A stretch of 22,016 nt of DNA from Pseudomonadota bacterium. Lineage in GTDB: Bacteria > Pseudomonadota > Gammaproteobacteria > Burkholderiales > Burkholderiaceae. Where the stretch lies: NCBI GenBank assembly GCA_029777935.1, contig JAKORH010000106.1, positions 1 through 22,016 on the forward strand. Direction: 5' to 3'. The notes beneath the pieces are model-generated. The model was not told the origin of the DNA, searched no databases, and was given only the letters and a program-made list of their open reading frames with translations. Below are positions 8,315 through 14,169 of the stretch, in pieces (position 1 is the stretch's first letter; each line of letters opens with the position of its first letter). The translations under genes were made by a program, and so were the position numbers.

Positions 8315-8932
8315 TTGCGCCTTCCCTTTCCCAAGTTCCTGCCTCCGATCGTCTGGCTGGTGCGCCTGCTGGTGGGAGCGTATCCGCGCTGGATCGGCAG
8401 CACGCCGAAGGCAACGCAGCGCATCTACTTCGCCAATCACACCAGCCACATGGACACCGTGGTGCTGTGGGCCGCGCTGCCGGCGGAGTTGCGCGCGAAC
8501 ACGCGTCCGGTGGCGGCGAAGGACTATTGGGGCGGCGGCGGGCTGAAGACGCGCATCGCGCGCGACGAGCTGAACGTGGTGATGATCGAGCGTGCGCGCG
8601 AGGATCGCACCGGCGACCCGCTCGACCCGCTGCGCGACGCGCTCGACCACGGCTTCTCGCTGATCCTCTTCCCCGAGGGCACGCGCTCGCCGCAGTCGCT
8701 GCCGGGCCCGTTCCGCGGCGGCTTGTACACGCTGGCGCAGGAATACCCGCAGGTCGAACTGATCCCGGTGTACATCGAGAACCTCCATCGCAGCATGCCC
8801 AAGGGCGCGCTGCTGCCGGTGCCGATCATCTGCACCGTGCGCTTCGGCGCGCCGGTCGCGCCGGCCGAGGGCGAAGCGAAGGAGCAGTTCCTGTCCCGGG
8901 CACGCAATGCCGTCATTGCGCTGGCGGACTGA
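8315..8932 (+). CDS. PlsC-like 1-acyl-glycerol-3-phosphate acyltransferase
   Basis: Lysophospholipid acyltransferase family protein of 205 residues, membrane-associated. The acyltransferase HX4D motif is NHTSHMD (His42, Asp47), and the glycerophosphate-binding motif is FPEGTRS (residues 119-125). The N-terminal hydrophobic stretch (FLPPIVWLVRLLVGAY) can anchor it. Family reaction: transfer of a fatty acyl group to lysophosphatidate or a related lysolipid. The TTG at 8315 is the annotated start, with a weak AGGG upstream; an ATG alternative inside would remove the anchor. Its TGA overlaps the ATG of the CdsA-like gene (ATGA), suggesting translational coupling and a joint role in making and activating phosphatidate. 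It is shorter than typical PlsC (about 245), so the exact acyl acceptor is uncertain. Confidence 0.88.
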   Translation: MRLPFPKFLPPIVWLVRLLVGAYPRWIGSTPKATQRIYFANHTSHMDTVVLWAALPAELRANTRPVAAKDYWGGGGLKTRIARDELNVVMIERAREDRTGDPLDPLRDALDHGFSLILFPEGTRSPQSLPGPFRGGLYTLAQEYPQVELIPVYIENLHRSMPKGALLPVPIICTVRFGAPVAPAEGEAKEQFLSRARNAVIALAD

Positions 8933-9879
8933 TGGAACTGACGCTGCACGAGATCTTCTTCGTCGCGCTGATCGGTACGGCGCTGTTGATAGCCACCGCG
9001 ACGGTGCTCGGCGCGCGGCTTGCCGCGCGCGCGACGGATGCCGCGAAGCGGGCGTGGATCGCGCAGCTGAATTCGCGCATCCGCGCGTCGTGGCTGATCG
9101 TGCTGCTGTTCACGCTTGGCTTCGCGCTCGGCGACGTCGCGCTCGTGATCCTGTTCGCGGCCGCCTCGTTCTTCGCTCTGCGCGAGTTCGTCGCGCTCAC
9201 GCCGATCCGCGCCAGCGACCATCCGGCGCTGGTGATCGCGTTCTACCTCGTGATCCCGATCCAGTACCTGCTGGTCGCCGGCGAAGGCTACGGCCTGTTC
9301 GCCGTCTTCATTCCCGTGTACGTATTCCTGCTGCTGCCCGTCGTGATGGCGCTGAAGCAGGACACCGTCGACTACCTGCAGCGCGTCGCCAAGATGCAAT
9401 GGGGCCTGATGGTCAGCGTCTACTGCGTCAGTCACGCGCCGGCGATCGCGACCCTCGCACGCCCCGGCTACGAAGGGCGCGGCGCGCTGCTGCTGCTGTT
9501 CTTCCTGCTGGTGCTGCAGTTGTCGGACCTGCTCGCGCTGATCGCCAGCGCCGCGCTCGGCCGCACGCCGCTGAAGTCGAACCCGAACAAGAGCAAGGAA
9601 GGCGTGCTGCTCGGCGGCGCCGGCGCGACGCTCGTCGGCACGCTGCTGTGGTGGATGACTCCGTTCACATGGTGGCAATCGACCCTGATGTCGGCTGCGA
9701 TCGTGGGGGCCGGATTTACGGGCGGACTGGTGCTGAGCTCGGTCAAGCGCAGCCTGGGCGCGCGCGACTGGGCCGAGGACGGCGTGCTGCTGTCGCGCGG
9801 CGTGCTCGAACGGCTCGACGCGCTGACGTTCGCGGCTCCGGTGTTCTTCCACCTGACGTTGTATTTTTACATCTCCTGA
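8932..9879 (+). CDS. CdsA-like phosphatidate cytidylyltransferase family protein (divergent)
   Basis: Integral membrane protein of 315 residues with about eight hydrophobic segments. The block SDLLALIASAALGRTPLKSN followed by PNKSKEG resembles the CDP-diacylglycerol synthase core, and the C-terminal SSVKRSLGARDWAEDG...RGVLERLDAL aligns with the CdsA signature (S-x2-K-R-x4-K-D ... P-x-H-G-G-x-x-D-R-x-D). Several signature positions differ: KD is RD, HGG is RGV and DR is ER. Family reaction: CTP + phosphatidate to CDP-diacylglycerol. The start ATG 8932 overlaps the acyltransferase stop. The arrangement recalls the E. coli YnbB-type paralogue rather than the essential cdsA next to dxr; the changes at conserved positions leave the activity or substrate open. 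Confidence 0.8.
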   Translation: MELTLHEIFFVALIGTALLIATATVLGARLAARATDAAKRAWIAQLNSRIRASWLIVLLFTLGFALGDVALVILFAAASFFALREFVALTPIRASDHPALVIAFYLVIPIQYLLVAGEGYGLFAVFIPVYVFLLLPVVMALKQDTVDYLQRVAKMQWGLMVSVYCVSHAPAIATLARPGYEGRGALLLLFFLLVLQLSDLLALIASAALGRTPLKSNPNKSKEGVLLGGAGATLVGTLLWWMTPFTWWQSTLMSAAIVGAGFTGGLVLSSVKRSLGARDWAEDGVLLSRGVLERLDALTFAAPVFFHLTLYFYIS

Positions 9880-9911
9880 GCGCGCACGGCCGCTCCGAAG
9901 CGCTCAGCCCG

Positions 9912-9967
9912 GAGCGCGCAGCGCGCAGGGTAGCCCGATGAGCGCGCGGCGCGCAGGGCAGCCCGAT
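9912..9967. repeat. 28-bp tandem direct repeat, two copies
   Basis: Copy 1 (9912-9939) and copy 2 (9940-9967) are adjacent, both starting GAGCGCGC and ending AGCCCGAT, and match at 26 of 28 positions. They lie in the gap after the CdsA-like gene. Before them, CGCTCCG (9891-9897) and CGGAGCG (9910-9916) can form a 7-bp hairpin that may end the upstream operon. Confidence 0.85.
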
Positions 9968-10013
9968 GTGTTGGCCGCACGTCAACAAGATCGCGCCTTG
10001 TTGCGGCAAGTGC

Positions 10014-10042
10014 TTGCACACCCCCGGCGGAAGGCGAATATT
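10014..10042 (+). promoter_or_regulatory. Probable sigma-70-type promoter for the outer-membrane-type gene
   Basis: TTGCAC (10014-10019) and AATATT (10037-10042) are separated by 17 bp. The region is also locally AT-richer than its surroundings. It would start transcription near 10049, giving a 5' leader of about 75 nt that contains the hairpin at 10062-10082. Confidence 0.5.
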
Positions 10043-10061
10043 CTCCCCATGCAAGCGGGAT

Positions 10062-10082
10062 CCGGCGCCGGAATGGCGCCGG
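10062..10082 (+). promoter_or_regulatory. 5'-UTR hairpin
   Basis: CCGGCGCC-GGAAT-GGCGCCGG is a perfect 8-bp stem with a 5-nt loop, about 40 nt before the ATG at 10125 and inside the predicted leader. There is no T-run, so it is not an intrinsic terminator; a role in mRNA stability is possible. Confidence 0.5.
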
Positions 10083-10124
10083 TGCAAGGCGTGTTCTGAC
10101 GACAGCGCGTCGAAGGAAGACATC

Positions 10125-10844
10125 ATGAGCGCAACTCGAAAGCCGGGCTTCCGCGACCGCGGCGCAAGGGCGTCGTGCGCGGCGTTGCTGCTGCTGGCCG
10201 GCCCGGCCTGCGCGCAGGTGACCTTGGGCGCACCCGGCGCCGACGTGGCAGTTGCCGCGCCGACTTCCTACCAGTTGGTCGACCCGGCGTCGCGTACCAC
10301 GTGGCTGGGCCCATGGCGTCTCGAAGCCACCGCACCACTGGCGCCCCGGCATGAACTGCGGTTCAGTGCGTGGGCCATCGGCCGCAGCGGACTCGACGCG
10401 CTGCCCGGCGTGTCGCTCGCCACACTCGCCACCGATGCGTCGTTGCGGCTCGACCCGGCGCGCGCCACCTACCGCTACACGTTTCTCGCCTACGACGACT
10501 GGGCCTGGAAGCTGGGCGTGTCGACCAACCTGCGCGATTTCGGCGATGCGCTGCGTCCGGGGCTCGGGTTCTCGGACCGGCTGCGCTTCGGTGCGCTGCC
10601 GCTGCTGCACGTCGGCGGCGAAGGACGGCTGGCCGCACGCTGGCGGCTGGCATTCGATGCCGAGGGGCTGATGACGCCGCGCGGCCGCACACTCGACCTC
10701 GGCCTGCGCGTCAACTATTCGCTGACGCCGAACTTCCTGCTGTTCGGCGGCTACCGGCTGACCGACTCGGCGGGGGACGCCGAGGAGTTCTACGGAGCGG
10801 GGCTTTCGAACGCCGCCAACTTCGGCGTGCGCTACCGCTTCTAA
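10125..10844 (+). CDS. Hypothetical outer-membrane beta-barrel-type protein
   Basis: I do not recognise this 239-residue protein. It has a signal peptide: Arg/Lys-rich n-region, hydrophobic AALLLLAG, and an ACA-Q type cleavage site near residue 31. The mature part alternates short polar and hydrophobic strands (RLRFGALPLLHVGGEGRLAA; LDLGLRVNYSLTPNFLLFGG) and ends in YRF with a C-terminal Phe, the usual signal for BAM insertion into the outer membrane. Start ATG 10125 is supported by GAAGGAAG about 7 nt upstream and by the signal peptide; the frame is open back to 9966. It stands alone, with its own candidate promoter, ahead of the aroG attenuator. It could be a small autotransporter-independent porin-like or surface protein; no function can be assigned. 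Confidence 0.75.
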   Translation: MSATRKPGFRDRGARASCAALLLLAGPACAQVTLGAPGADVAVAAPTSYQLVDPASRTTWLGPWRLEATAPLAPRHELRFSAWAIGRSGLDALPGVSLATLATDASLRLDPARATYRYTFLAYDDWAWKLGVSTNLRDFGDALRPGLGFSDRLRFGALPLLHVGGEGRLAARWRLAFDAEGLMTPRGRTLDLGLRVNYSLTPNFLLFGGYRLTDSAGDAEEFYGAGLSNAANFGVRYRF

Positions 10845-10853
10845 CCGCTCGGC

Positions 10854-10882
10854 TTGCGGCGCCGCGACATCGCAGGTAGAGT
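10854..10882 (+). promoter_or_regulatory. Candidate promoter of the aroG leader
   Basis: TTGCGG (10854-10859) and TAGAGT (10877-10882) are 17 bp apart. Initiation about 7 nt downstream would fall at or next to the leader-peptide ATG (10890), which would make the leader transcript leaderless. The AGAG at 10878-10881 could instead act as a weak Shine-Dalgarno if transcription starts upstream. Confidence 0.4.
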
Positions 10883-10889
10883 TCGCTTC

Positions 10890-10970
10890 ATGCTGCATCC
10901 GGTCCGCTTCTTCTTCTATTACTTCGACTTCTTCCGGCCACTGGCGGGAAGAGTCGAGCGGCGCGCGTAA
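10890..10970 (+). CDS. Leader peptide of the aroG attenuator (Phe/Tyr-rich, 26 aa)
   Basis: Small ORF ATG...TAA of 26 codons. Codons 7-15 encode FFFYYFDFF: six Phe and two Tyr in nine residues, a density not expected by chance in this GC-rich, Ala/Arg/Gly-dominated genome. It is followed at once by an antiterminator/terminator pair and then by aroG, the first enzyme of aromatic amino acid synthesis. This is the architecture of amino-acid attenuation (as in enteric pheA). When charged tRNA-Phe or tRNA-Tyr is scarce, a ribosome stalled on these codons would cover the segment that otherwise pairs with the antiterminator. The peptide itself probably has no other role. Confidence 0.85.
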   Translation: MLHPVRFFFYYFDFFRPLAGRVERRA

Positions 10971-11025
10971 GCAGCAACCGAATCCGACACCAACCGCCAG
11001 GTCCGAAAACCTGGCGGTTTTTTTT
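10926..11025 (+). promoter_or_regulatory. Phe/Tyr transcription attenuator of aroG
   Basis: Segment 1 (GACTTCTTCC, 10926-10935, overlapping the last Phe codons) can pair with segment 2 (GGAAGAGTC, 10947-10955) through nine pairs with one bulged T. CTGGCGG of segment 2 (10941-10947) is fully complementary to CCGCCAG of segment 3 (10994-11000), forming the antiterminator. Segment 3 also forms the terminator stem with segment 4 (11009-11019). The 1:2 and 3:4 pairings exclude 2:3, so ribosome position on the Phe/Tyr codons decides read-through into aroG. Confidence 0.82.
10992..11025 (+). terminator. Intrinsic terminator of the aroG attenuator
   Basis: AACCGCCAGGT (10992-11002), loop CCGAAA, ACCTGGCGGTT (11009-11019): a perfect 11-bp stem followed by an uninterrupted run of eight T (11018-11025). 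This is the only canonical intrinsic terminator in the window. It stands 50 bp upstream of the aroG start rather than after a gene. Confidence 0.95.
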
Positions 11026-11075
11026 CGCCGGGCGGGCCGACCGACGAAAGCACTGCGATGGACGGAAGCCAAGCC

Positions 11076-12152
11076 ATGCGCTACATGACCGACGATCTCC
11101 GCATCAAGGAGATCAAGGAACTCACCCCGCCCGCGCACCTGTTGCGCGAGTTTCCGTGCACCGACAGCGCGTCGCAGACGGTGTTCGACGCTCGAGGCGC
11201 TGCGCACCGCATCCTGCACGCGATGGACGATCGGCTGCTGGTCGTGATCGGCCCCTGCTCGATCCATGACCCGAAGGCCGCGCTCGAATACGCCGAGCGC
11301 CTGGTCGAGCAGCGGCGGCGGCTCGCACCCGAACTCGAGATCATCATGCGCGTGTACTTCGAGAAGCCGCGCACCACGGTCGGCTGGAAAGGACTGATCA
11401 ACGATCCGGATCTGGACGGCAGCTTCCGCATCAACCACGGCCTGCGGATCGCGCGCGAACTGCTGTGGGAGATCAACGAGAAAGGCGTACCGGCAGGCTG
11501 CGAATACCTCGACATGATCACGCCGCAGTACCTCGCGGATCTGGTCGCGTGGGGCGCGATCGGCGCGCGCACGACCGAATCGCAGGTGCATCGCGAGCTC
11601 GCCTCGGGGCTGTCCTGTCCGGTCGGCTTCAAGAACGGCACCGACGGCAACGTGCGCATAGCCGCCGAGGCGATCCGCGCCGCACAGCAGCCGCACCACT
11701 TCCTGTCGGTCACCAAGGCCGGGCATTCGGCGATCGTGTCGACCAGGGGCAACGAGGACTGCCACGTGATCCTGCGCGGCGGCCGCGCACCCAACTATGA
11801 CGCCGCCAGCGTCGAGACCGCGTGCCAGGAACTGGCGCGCAACGGGCTGGCGCAGCGCGTGATGATCGACGCCAGCCACGCCAACAGCCGCAAGCAGCAC
11901 GACAACCAGATCGGCGTGTGCGACGACATCGCGCAGCAGCTCGAGGCGGGCGAGGCGCGCATCATCGGCGTGATGATCGAAAGCCATCTCGCCGGCGGCC
12001 GCCAGGATCTCGTGGCCGGCAAGCCGCTCGCTTACGGCCAGTCGATCACCGATCCGTGTCTCGGCTGGGAAGACAGCGTGCCGGTGCTGGAGCGTCTCGC
12101 CGCCGCGGTACGCGCGCGGCGCCTCGTGGCCGCCAACTACTCGGGCAAGTGA
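11076..12152 (+). CDS. aroG: 3-deoxy-7-phosphoheptulonate (DAHP) synthase, class I, AroG/AroF type
   Basis: Condenses phosphoenolpyruvate and erythrose 4-phosphate to DAHP, the committed step of the shikimate pathway. 358 residues from ATG 11076 (E. coli AroG 350), beginning MRYMTDDLRIKEIKELTPP, which aligns with the E. coli N-terminus; GGAAG lies 7 nt upstream. An in-frame ATG at 11058 is the alternative. Conserved blocks: VVIGPCSIHDP (metal ligand Cys61, same number as E. coli), RVYFEKPRTTVGWKGLINDP, GARTTESQVHRELASGLS, VGFKNGTDGN, SHANS, GVMIESHL. The FLSV segment (FLSVTKAGHSAIV), part of the Phe allosteric pocket in AroG, is kept, so Phe feedback inhibition is likely. Expression is predicted to be controlled by the attenuator at 10890-11025; a long hairpin follows the stop codon. 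Confidence 0.97.
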   Translation: MRYMTDDLRIKEIKELTPPAHLLREFPCTDSASQTVFDARGAAHRILHAMDDRLLVVIGPCSIHDPKAALEYAERLVEQRRRLAPELEIIMRVYFEKPRTTVGWKGLINDPDLDGSFRINHGLRIARELLWEINEKGVPAGCEYLDMITPQYLADLVAWGAIGARTTESQVHRELASGLSCPVGFKNGTDGNVRIAAEAIRAAQQPHHFLSVTKAGHSAIVSTRGNEDCHVILRGGRAPNYDAASVETACQELARNGLAQRVMIDASHANSRKQHDNQIGVCDDIAQQLEAGEARIIGVMIESHLAGGRQDLVAGKPLAYGQSITDPCLGWEDSVPVLERLAAAVRARRLVAANYSGK

Positions 12153-12204
12153 CGCATCGGTCCGAGAGCAAGCGCGCAGCGCGCAGCGATCGGACCGATG
12201 CGTC
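12151..12204 (+). terminator. Long inverted repeat after aroG
   Basis: GACGCATCGGTCCGA (12151-12165) and TCGGACCGATGCGTC (12190-12204) are a perfect 15-bp inverted repeat with a 24-nt loop, beginning inside the aroG stop codon. No T-run follows. It probably marks the aroG mRNA 3' end. The loop carries AGCGCGCAGCGCGCAG, also found in the tandem repeat at 9912-9967. Confidence 0.6.
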
Positions 12205-12283
12205 GCCCAGGCGCGCGCATGCAGGCGCGCGCCGCTTCGGGCTGCGTGCAGTGCGCAGGCACTGCGCGCTTGACGCCCTCCGC

Positions 12284-12460
12284 CCCCGCGAAGGCGGGGA
12301 TCCAGCCGGTGCGACAAAGACACTGGGTTCCCGCTTCCGCGGGAACGACATAGCACTCGACGTGTCATTCCCGCCCCCGATCAAGACATTCGAGGCTCCA
12401 GCGGGAATCCAGAGACTTCGCGCAAGAGACTACCGGGTTGCCGCTGCCGCGGCGACGACG
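12284..12460. repeat. Dispersed intergenic palindromic repeats (dRS3-like), cluster B
   Basis: The gene-free stretch 12153-12544 holds these repeats, the inverted repeat after aroG, and the promoter/operator of the next operon. Units: CCCCGC-GAAG-GCGGGG (12284-12299) followed by ATCCAG; GTTCCCGCTTCCGCGGGAAC (12327-12346, a perfect 20-bp palindrome with 4-nt loop); CATTCCCGCCCCCGATC...GCGGGAATCCAG (12366-12412), nearly the same as 8130-8177; and a decayed unit GGGTTGCCGCTGCCGCGGCG (from about 12435). The pattern GCGGG[G/A]ATCCAG, a unique spacer of 17-25 nt, then TTCCCGC...GCGGGAA[C/T]GAC occurs in both clusters. Confidence 0.75.
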
Positions 12461-12468
12461 CGCTGCGC

Positions 12469-12510
12469 TTGACAGGCACCGCCCGCCGTATCAAAGTGAT
12501 ATCACTTTGA
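12469..12510 (+). promoter_or_regulatory. Promoter -35 and 20-bp palindromic operator of the SPFH operon
   Basis: A perfect -35 hexamer TTGACA (12469-12474) is followed after 16 bp by TCAAAGTGATATCACTTTGA (12491-12510), a perfect 20-bp palindrome covering the position where the -10 should lie. A symmetric, AT-rich site in GC-rich DNA at this spot is the expected form of a repressor operator. The downstream operon ends with an Arc-like ribbon-helix-helix gene, a plausible but unproven ligand. Confidence 0.7.
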
Positions 12511-12544
12511 AAGCAACGCGGCGCCGGCCGCAACGGAGCGGACG

Positions 12545-13441
12545 ATGACAGCCTCCCGCACCACGCGCTCGCGCGAGGTCGAGCGCCGAACGAGCAGCGG
12601 CTACACGGTGCTGGCGGCCGGCATGGCGCTGGCGGCGCTGGCCGCCTTCGTGTTCGTCGAAGCGGCCGCGCTCGGCGGACGCGGCGTGTTTGTCGGCGTG
12701 CTGCTGCTGCTCGCCGCCTTCTTCGTGCTCGCCGGCCTGTACATGCTGCAGCCGAACGAGGCGGCGCTGCTGCTGCTGTTCGGCGAGTACAAGGGCACCG
12801 ATCGCAGCGCAGGCCTGCGCTGGGCCAATCCGTTCTACCGCAAGCAGCGCGTCAGCCTGCGCGCCCACAACCTCGCCAGCGAGCGACTGAAGGTCAACGA
12901 CCGGCGCGGCAACCCGATCGAGATCGCCGCCGCGATCGTCTGGCGCGTGCGCGACACCGCGCAGGCGACGTTCGACGTCGAGGACTACGAGAACTACGTG
13001 AAAGTGCAGGCCGAGGCGGCGGTCCGCCATCTGGCGTCGAACTACGCGTACGACGAGGGCGAAGATCTTGCCGCCGGTGAAACCACGCTGCGCGCCGGCC
13101 AGGACAAGGTCGCCGCCTCGCTCGCCGCCGAACTGGCGGAGCGCTTCGACCAGGCCGGCGTCGCGGTCGAGGACGCGAAACTCACGCACCTTGCCTACGC
13201 GCCGGAGATCGCGCAGGTCATGCTGCGCCGGCAGCAGGCGGAAGCGATCATCACCGCGCGCAGCAAGATCGTGCAGGGAGCCGTCAGCATGGTCGAGTTG
13301 GCGCTGAAGGGCCTGTCGGAGCGCGACATCGTGCACCTCGACGACGAACGCCGCGCCGCGATGGTGTCGAACCTGCTGGTGGTGCTGTGCGCGGAAAGCG
13401 AGGCGCAGCCGGTGATCAACACCGGGACGCTGTACACGTAG
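12545..13441 (+). CDS. SPFH/Band 7 domain membrane protein (slipin/stomatin-like)
   Basis: 298 residues. The N-terminal 16 residues are charged, then come two hydrophobic segments (about 18-40 and 48-70), then an SPFH/Band 7 domain (about 75-260: [78 protein letters not shown]). Such proteins oligomerise into membrane microdomain scaffolds that organise or protect other membrane proteins; no specific function can be assigned. Start ATG 12545 has GGAG 6 nt upstream. It heads a three-gene operon with gaps of only 9 and 3 bp, and is preceded by the TTGACA/palindrome control region. Confidence 0.85.
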   Translation: MTASRTTRSREVERRTSSGYTVLAAGMALAALAAFVFVEAAALGGRGVFVGVLLLLAAFFVLAGLYMLQPNEAALLLLFGEYKGTDRSAGLRWANPFYRKQRVSLRAHNLASERLKVNDRRGNPIEIAAAIVWRVRDTAQATFDVEDYENYVKVQAEAAVRHLASNYAYDEGEDLAAGETTLRAGQDKVAASLAAELAERFDQAGVAVEDAKLTHLAYAPEIAQVMLRRQQAEAIITARSKIVQGAVSMVELALKGLSERDIVHLDDERRAAMVSNLLVVLCAESEAQPVINTGTLYT

Positions 13442-13450
13442 GACGGCCCA

Positions 13451-13912
13451 ATGGCTGCGCCGCTGTACGAGCACCGCCAGAGTTCGGCGCTGGCGCTGCT
13501 GCCGATCGCCTGCGCCGCCGGTGCGATCGGCATCGCGTCGCTGGCACTGCCGGAGCGGATGGCGGAACTCAGGCGGGCGCTGCTCGTGGTGCTGCCGTTG
13601 CTGCCGCTCGTGTACGTCTTCTTCGGGTCGCTGACGATCCGCATCGAGCGGGAACGGTTGACGTGGCGCTTCGGCTGGCTTGGCTGGCCGCGCAAGACGG
13701 TCGCGCTCGGCGACATCGCGCGCGCGGTCGTCACACGCACCGGCTGGCTCGAAGGCTGGGGGATCCATCGCACCCGGCGCGGCTGGCTGTACAACGTCGC
13801 CGGATTCGACGCCGTGCTGGTGCAACTGAAATCCGGCCGCGCGATCCTGCTGGGCACCGACGAGCCGCGCCGGCTGGCCGGGGCGATCGAGCGCGCGATC
13901 GGGAAGTCGTAA
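13451..13912 (+). CDS. Small membrane protein with two TM segments and a PH-like tail
   Basis: 153 residues, not recognised as a named family. Two hydrophobic segments near residues 10-33 (ALALLPIACAAGAIGIASLA) and 42-62 (ALLVVLPLLPLVYVFFGSL) form a hairpin. They are followed by a soluble domain with the pattern LTIRIERERLTWRFGWLGWPRKTVALGDIARAVV..., ending GTDEPRRLAGAIERAI, which looks like a bacterial PH-type domain (beta-strands then a C-terminal helix). It lies 9 bp after the SPFH gene and 3 bp before the Arc-like gene, so it is probably a partner of the SPFH scaffold. Confidence 0.75.
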   Translation: MAAPLYEHRQSSALALLPIACAAGAIGIASLALPERMAELRRALLVVLPLLPLVYVFFGSLTIRIERERLTWRFGWLGWPRKTVALGDIARAVVTRTGWLEGWGIHRTRRGWLYNVAGFDAVLVQLKSGRAILLGTDEPRRLAGAIERAIGKS

Positions 13913-13915
13913 CGC

Positions 13916-14095
13916 GTGGCCAGCCCCGACAGGAAATCCTTCCTGCTGCGCATCGACCCGCAAGTGTGGGCCGAACTGGAGCGGCTGGCCGCCGCCGAAC
14001 TGCGCAGCGTGAACAGCCAGATCGAGTACCTGCTGCGCGAGGCACTGGCGCAGCGCCGGCGCCTGATCGGCAAGTCGCCTCCAAAACGACGGTGA
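13916..14095 (+). CDS. Arc-like ribbon-helix-helix DNA-binding protein (59 aa)
   Basis: GTG-started 60-codon ORF ending at TGA 14093-14095. The sequence runs [21 protein letters not shown], then [21 protein letters not shown]. That is one N-terminal beta-strand (residues 8-13), helix A, a turn with the family's [10 protein letters not shown] pattern, and helix B, as in Arc/MetJ-type repressors that bind palindromes as dimers of dimers. GGAAG lies upstream and the stop of the previous gene is only 3 bp before the GTG, so it is the last gene of the SPFH operon. Its likely job is regulation of that operon through the 20-bp palindrome at 12491-12510, by analogy with small autoregulators; this is inference. 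Confidence 0.85.
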   Translation: MASPDRKSFLLRIDPQVWAELERLAAAELRSVNSQIEYLLREALAQRRRLIGKSPPKRR

Positions 14096-14123
14096 CGGGC
14101 CGGTGACCGACCGGTGCCGATGT

Positions 14124-14156
14124 CCGAAAACGGCGAGCAGGCGGCGCCGTTTTCGG
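14124..14156. promoter_or_regulatory. 12-bp inverted repeat before the ada/alkA operon
   Basis: CCGAAAACGGCG (14124-14135), 9-nt spacer, CGCCGTTTTCGG (14145-14156), perfect. It ends 13 bp before the ATG at 14170. A -10-like CATAGT (14159-14164) follows directly, and no T-run does. It could be an operator over the promoter or an end hairpin of the SPFH operon; position favours the operator. Confidence 0.5.
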
Positions 14157-14169
14157 CCATAGTGCCGGC

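Noticed and set aside
9867..12368. An 833-codon minus-strand open frame spanning the outer-membrane gene, the attenuator and aroG.
   Set aside because: It is antisense to well-supported genes and even runs through the attenuator and intergenic repeats; no recognisable protein motifs.
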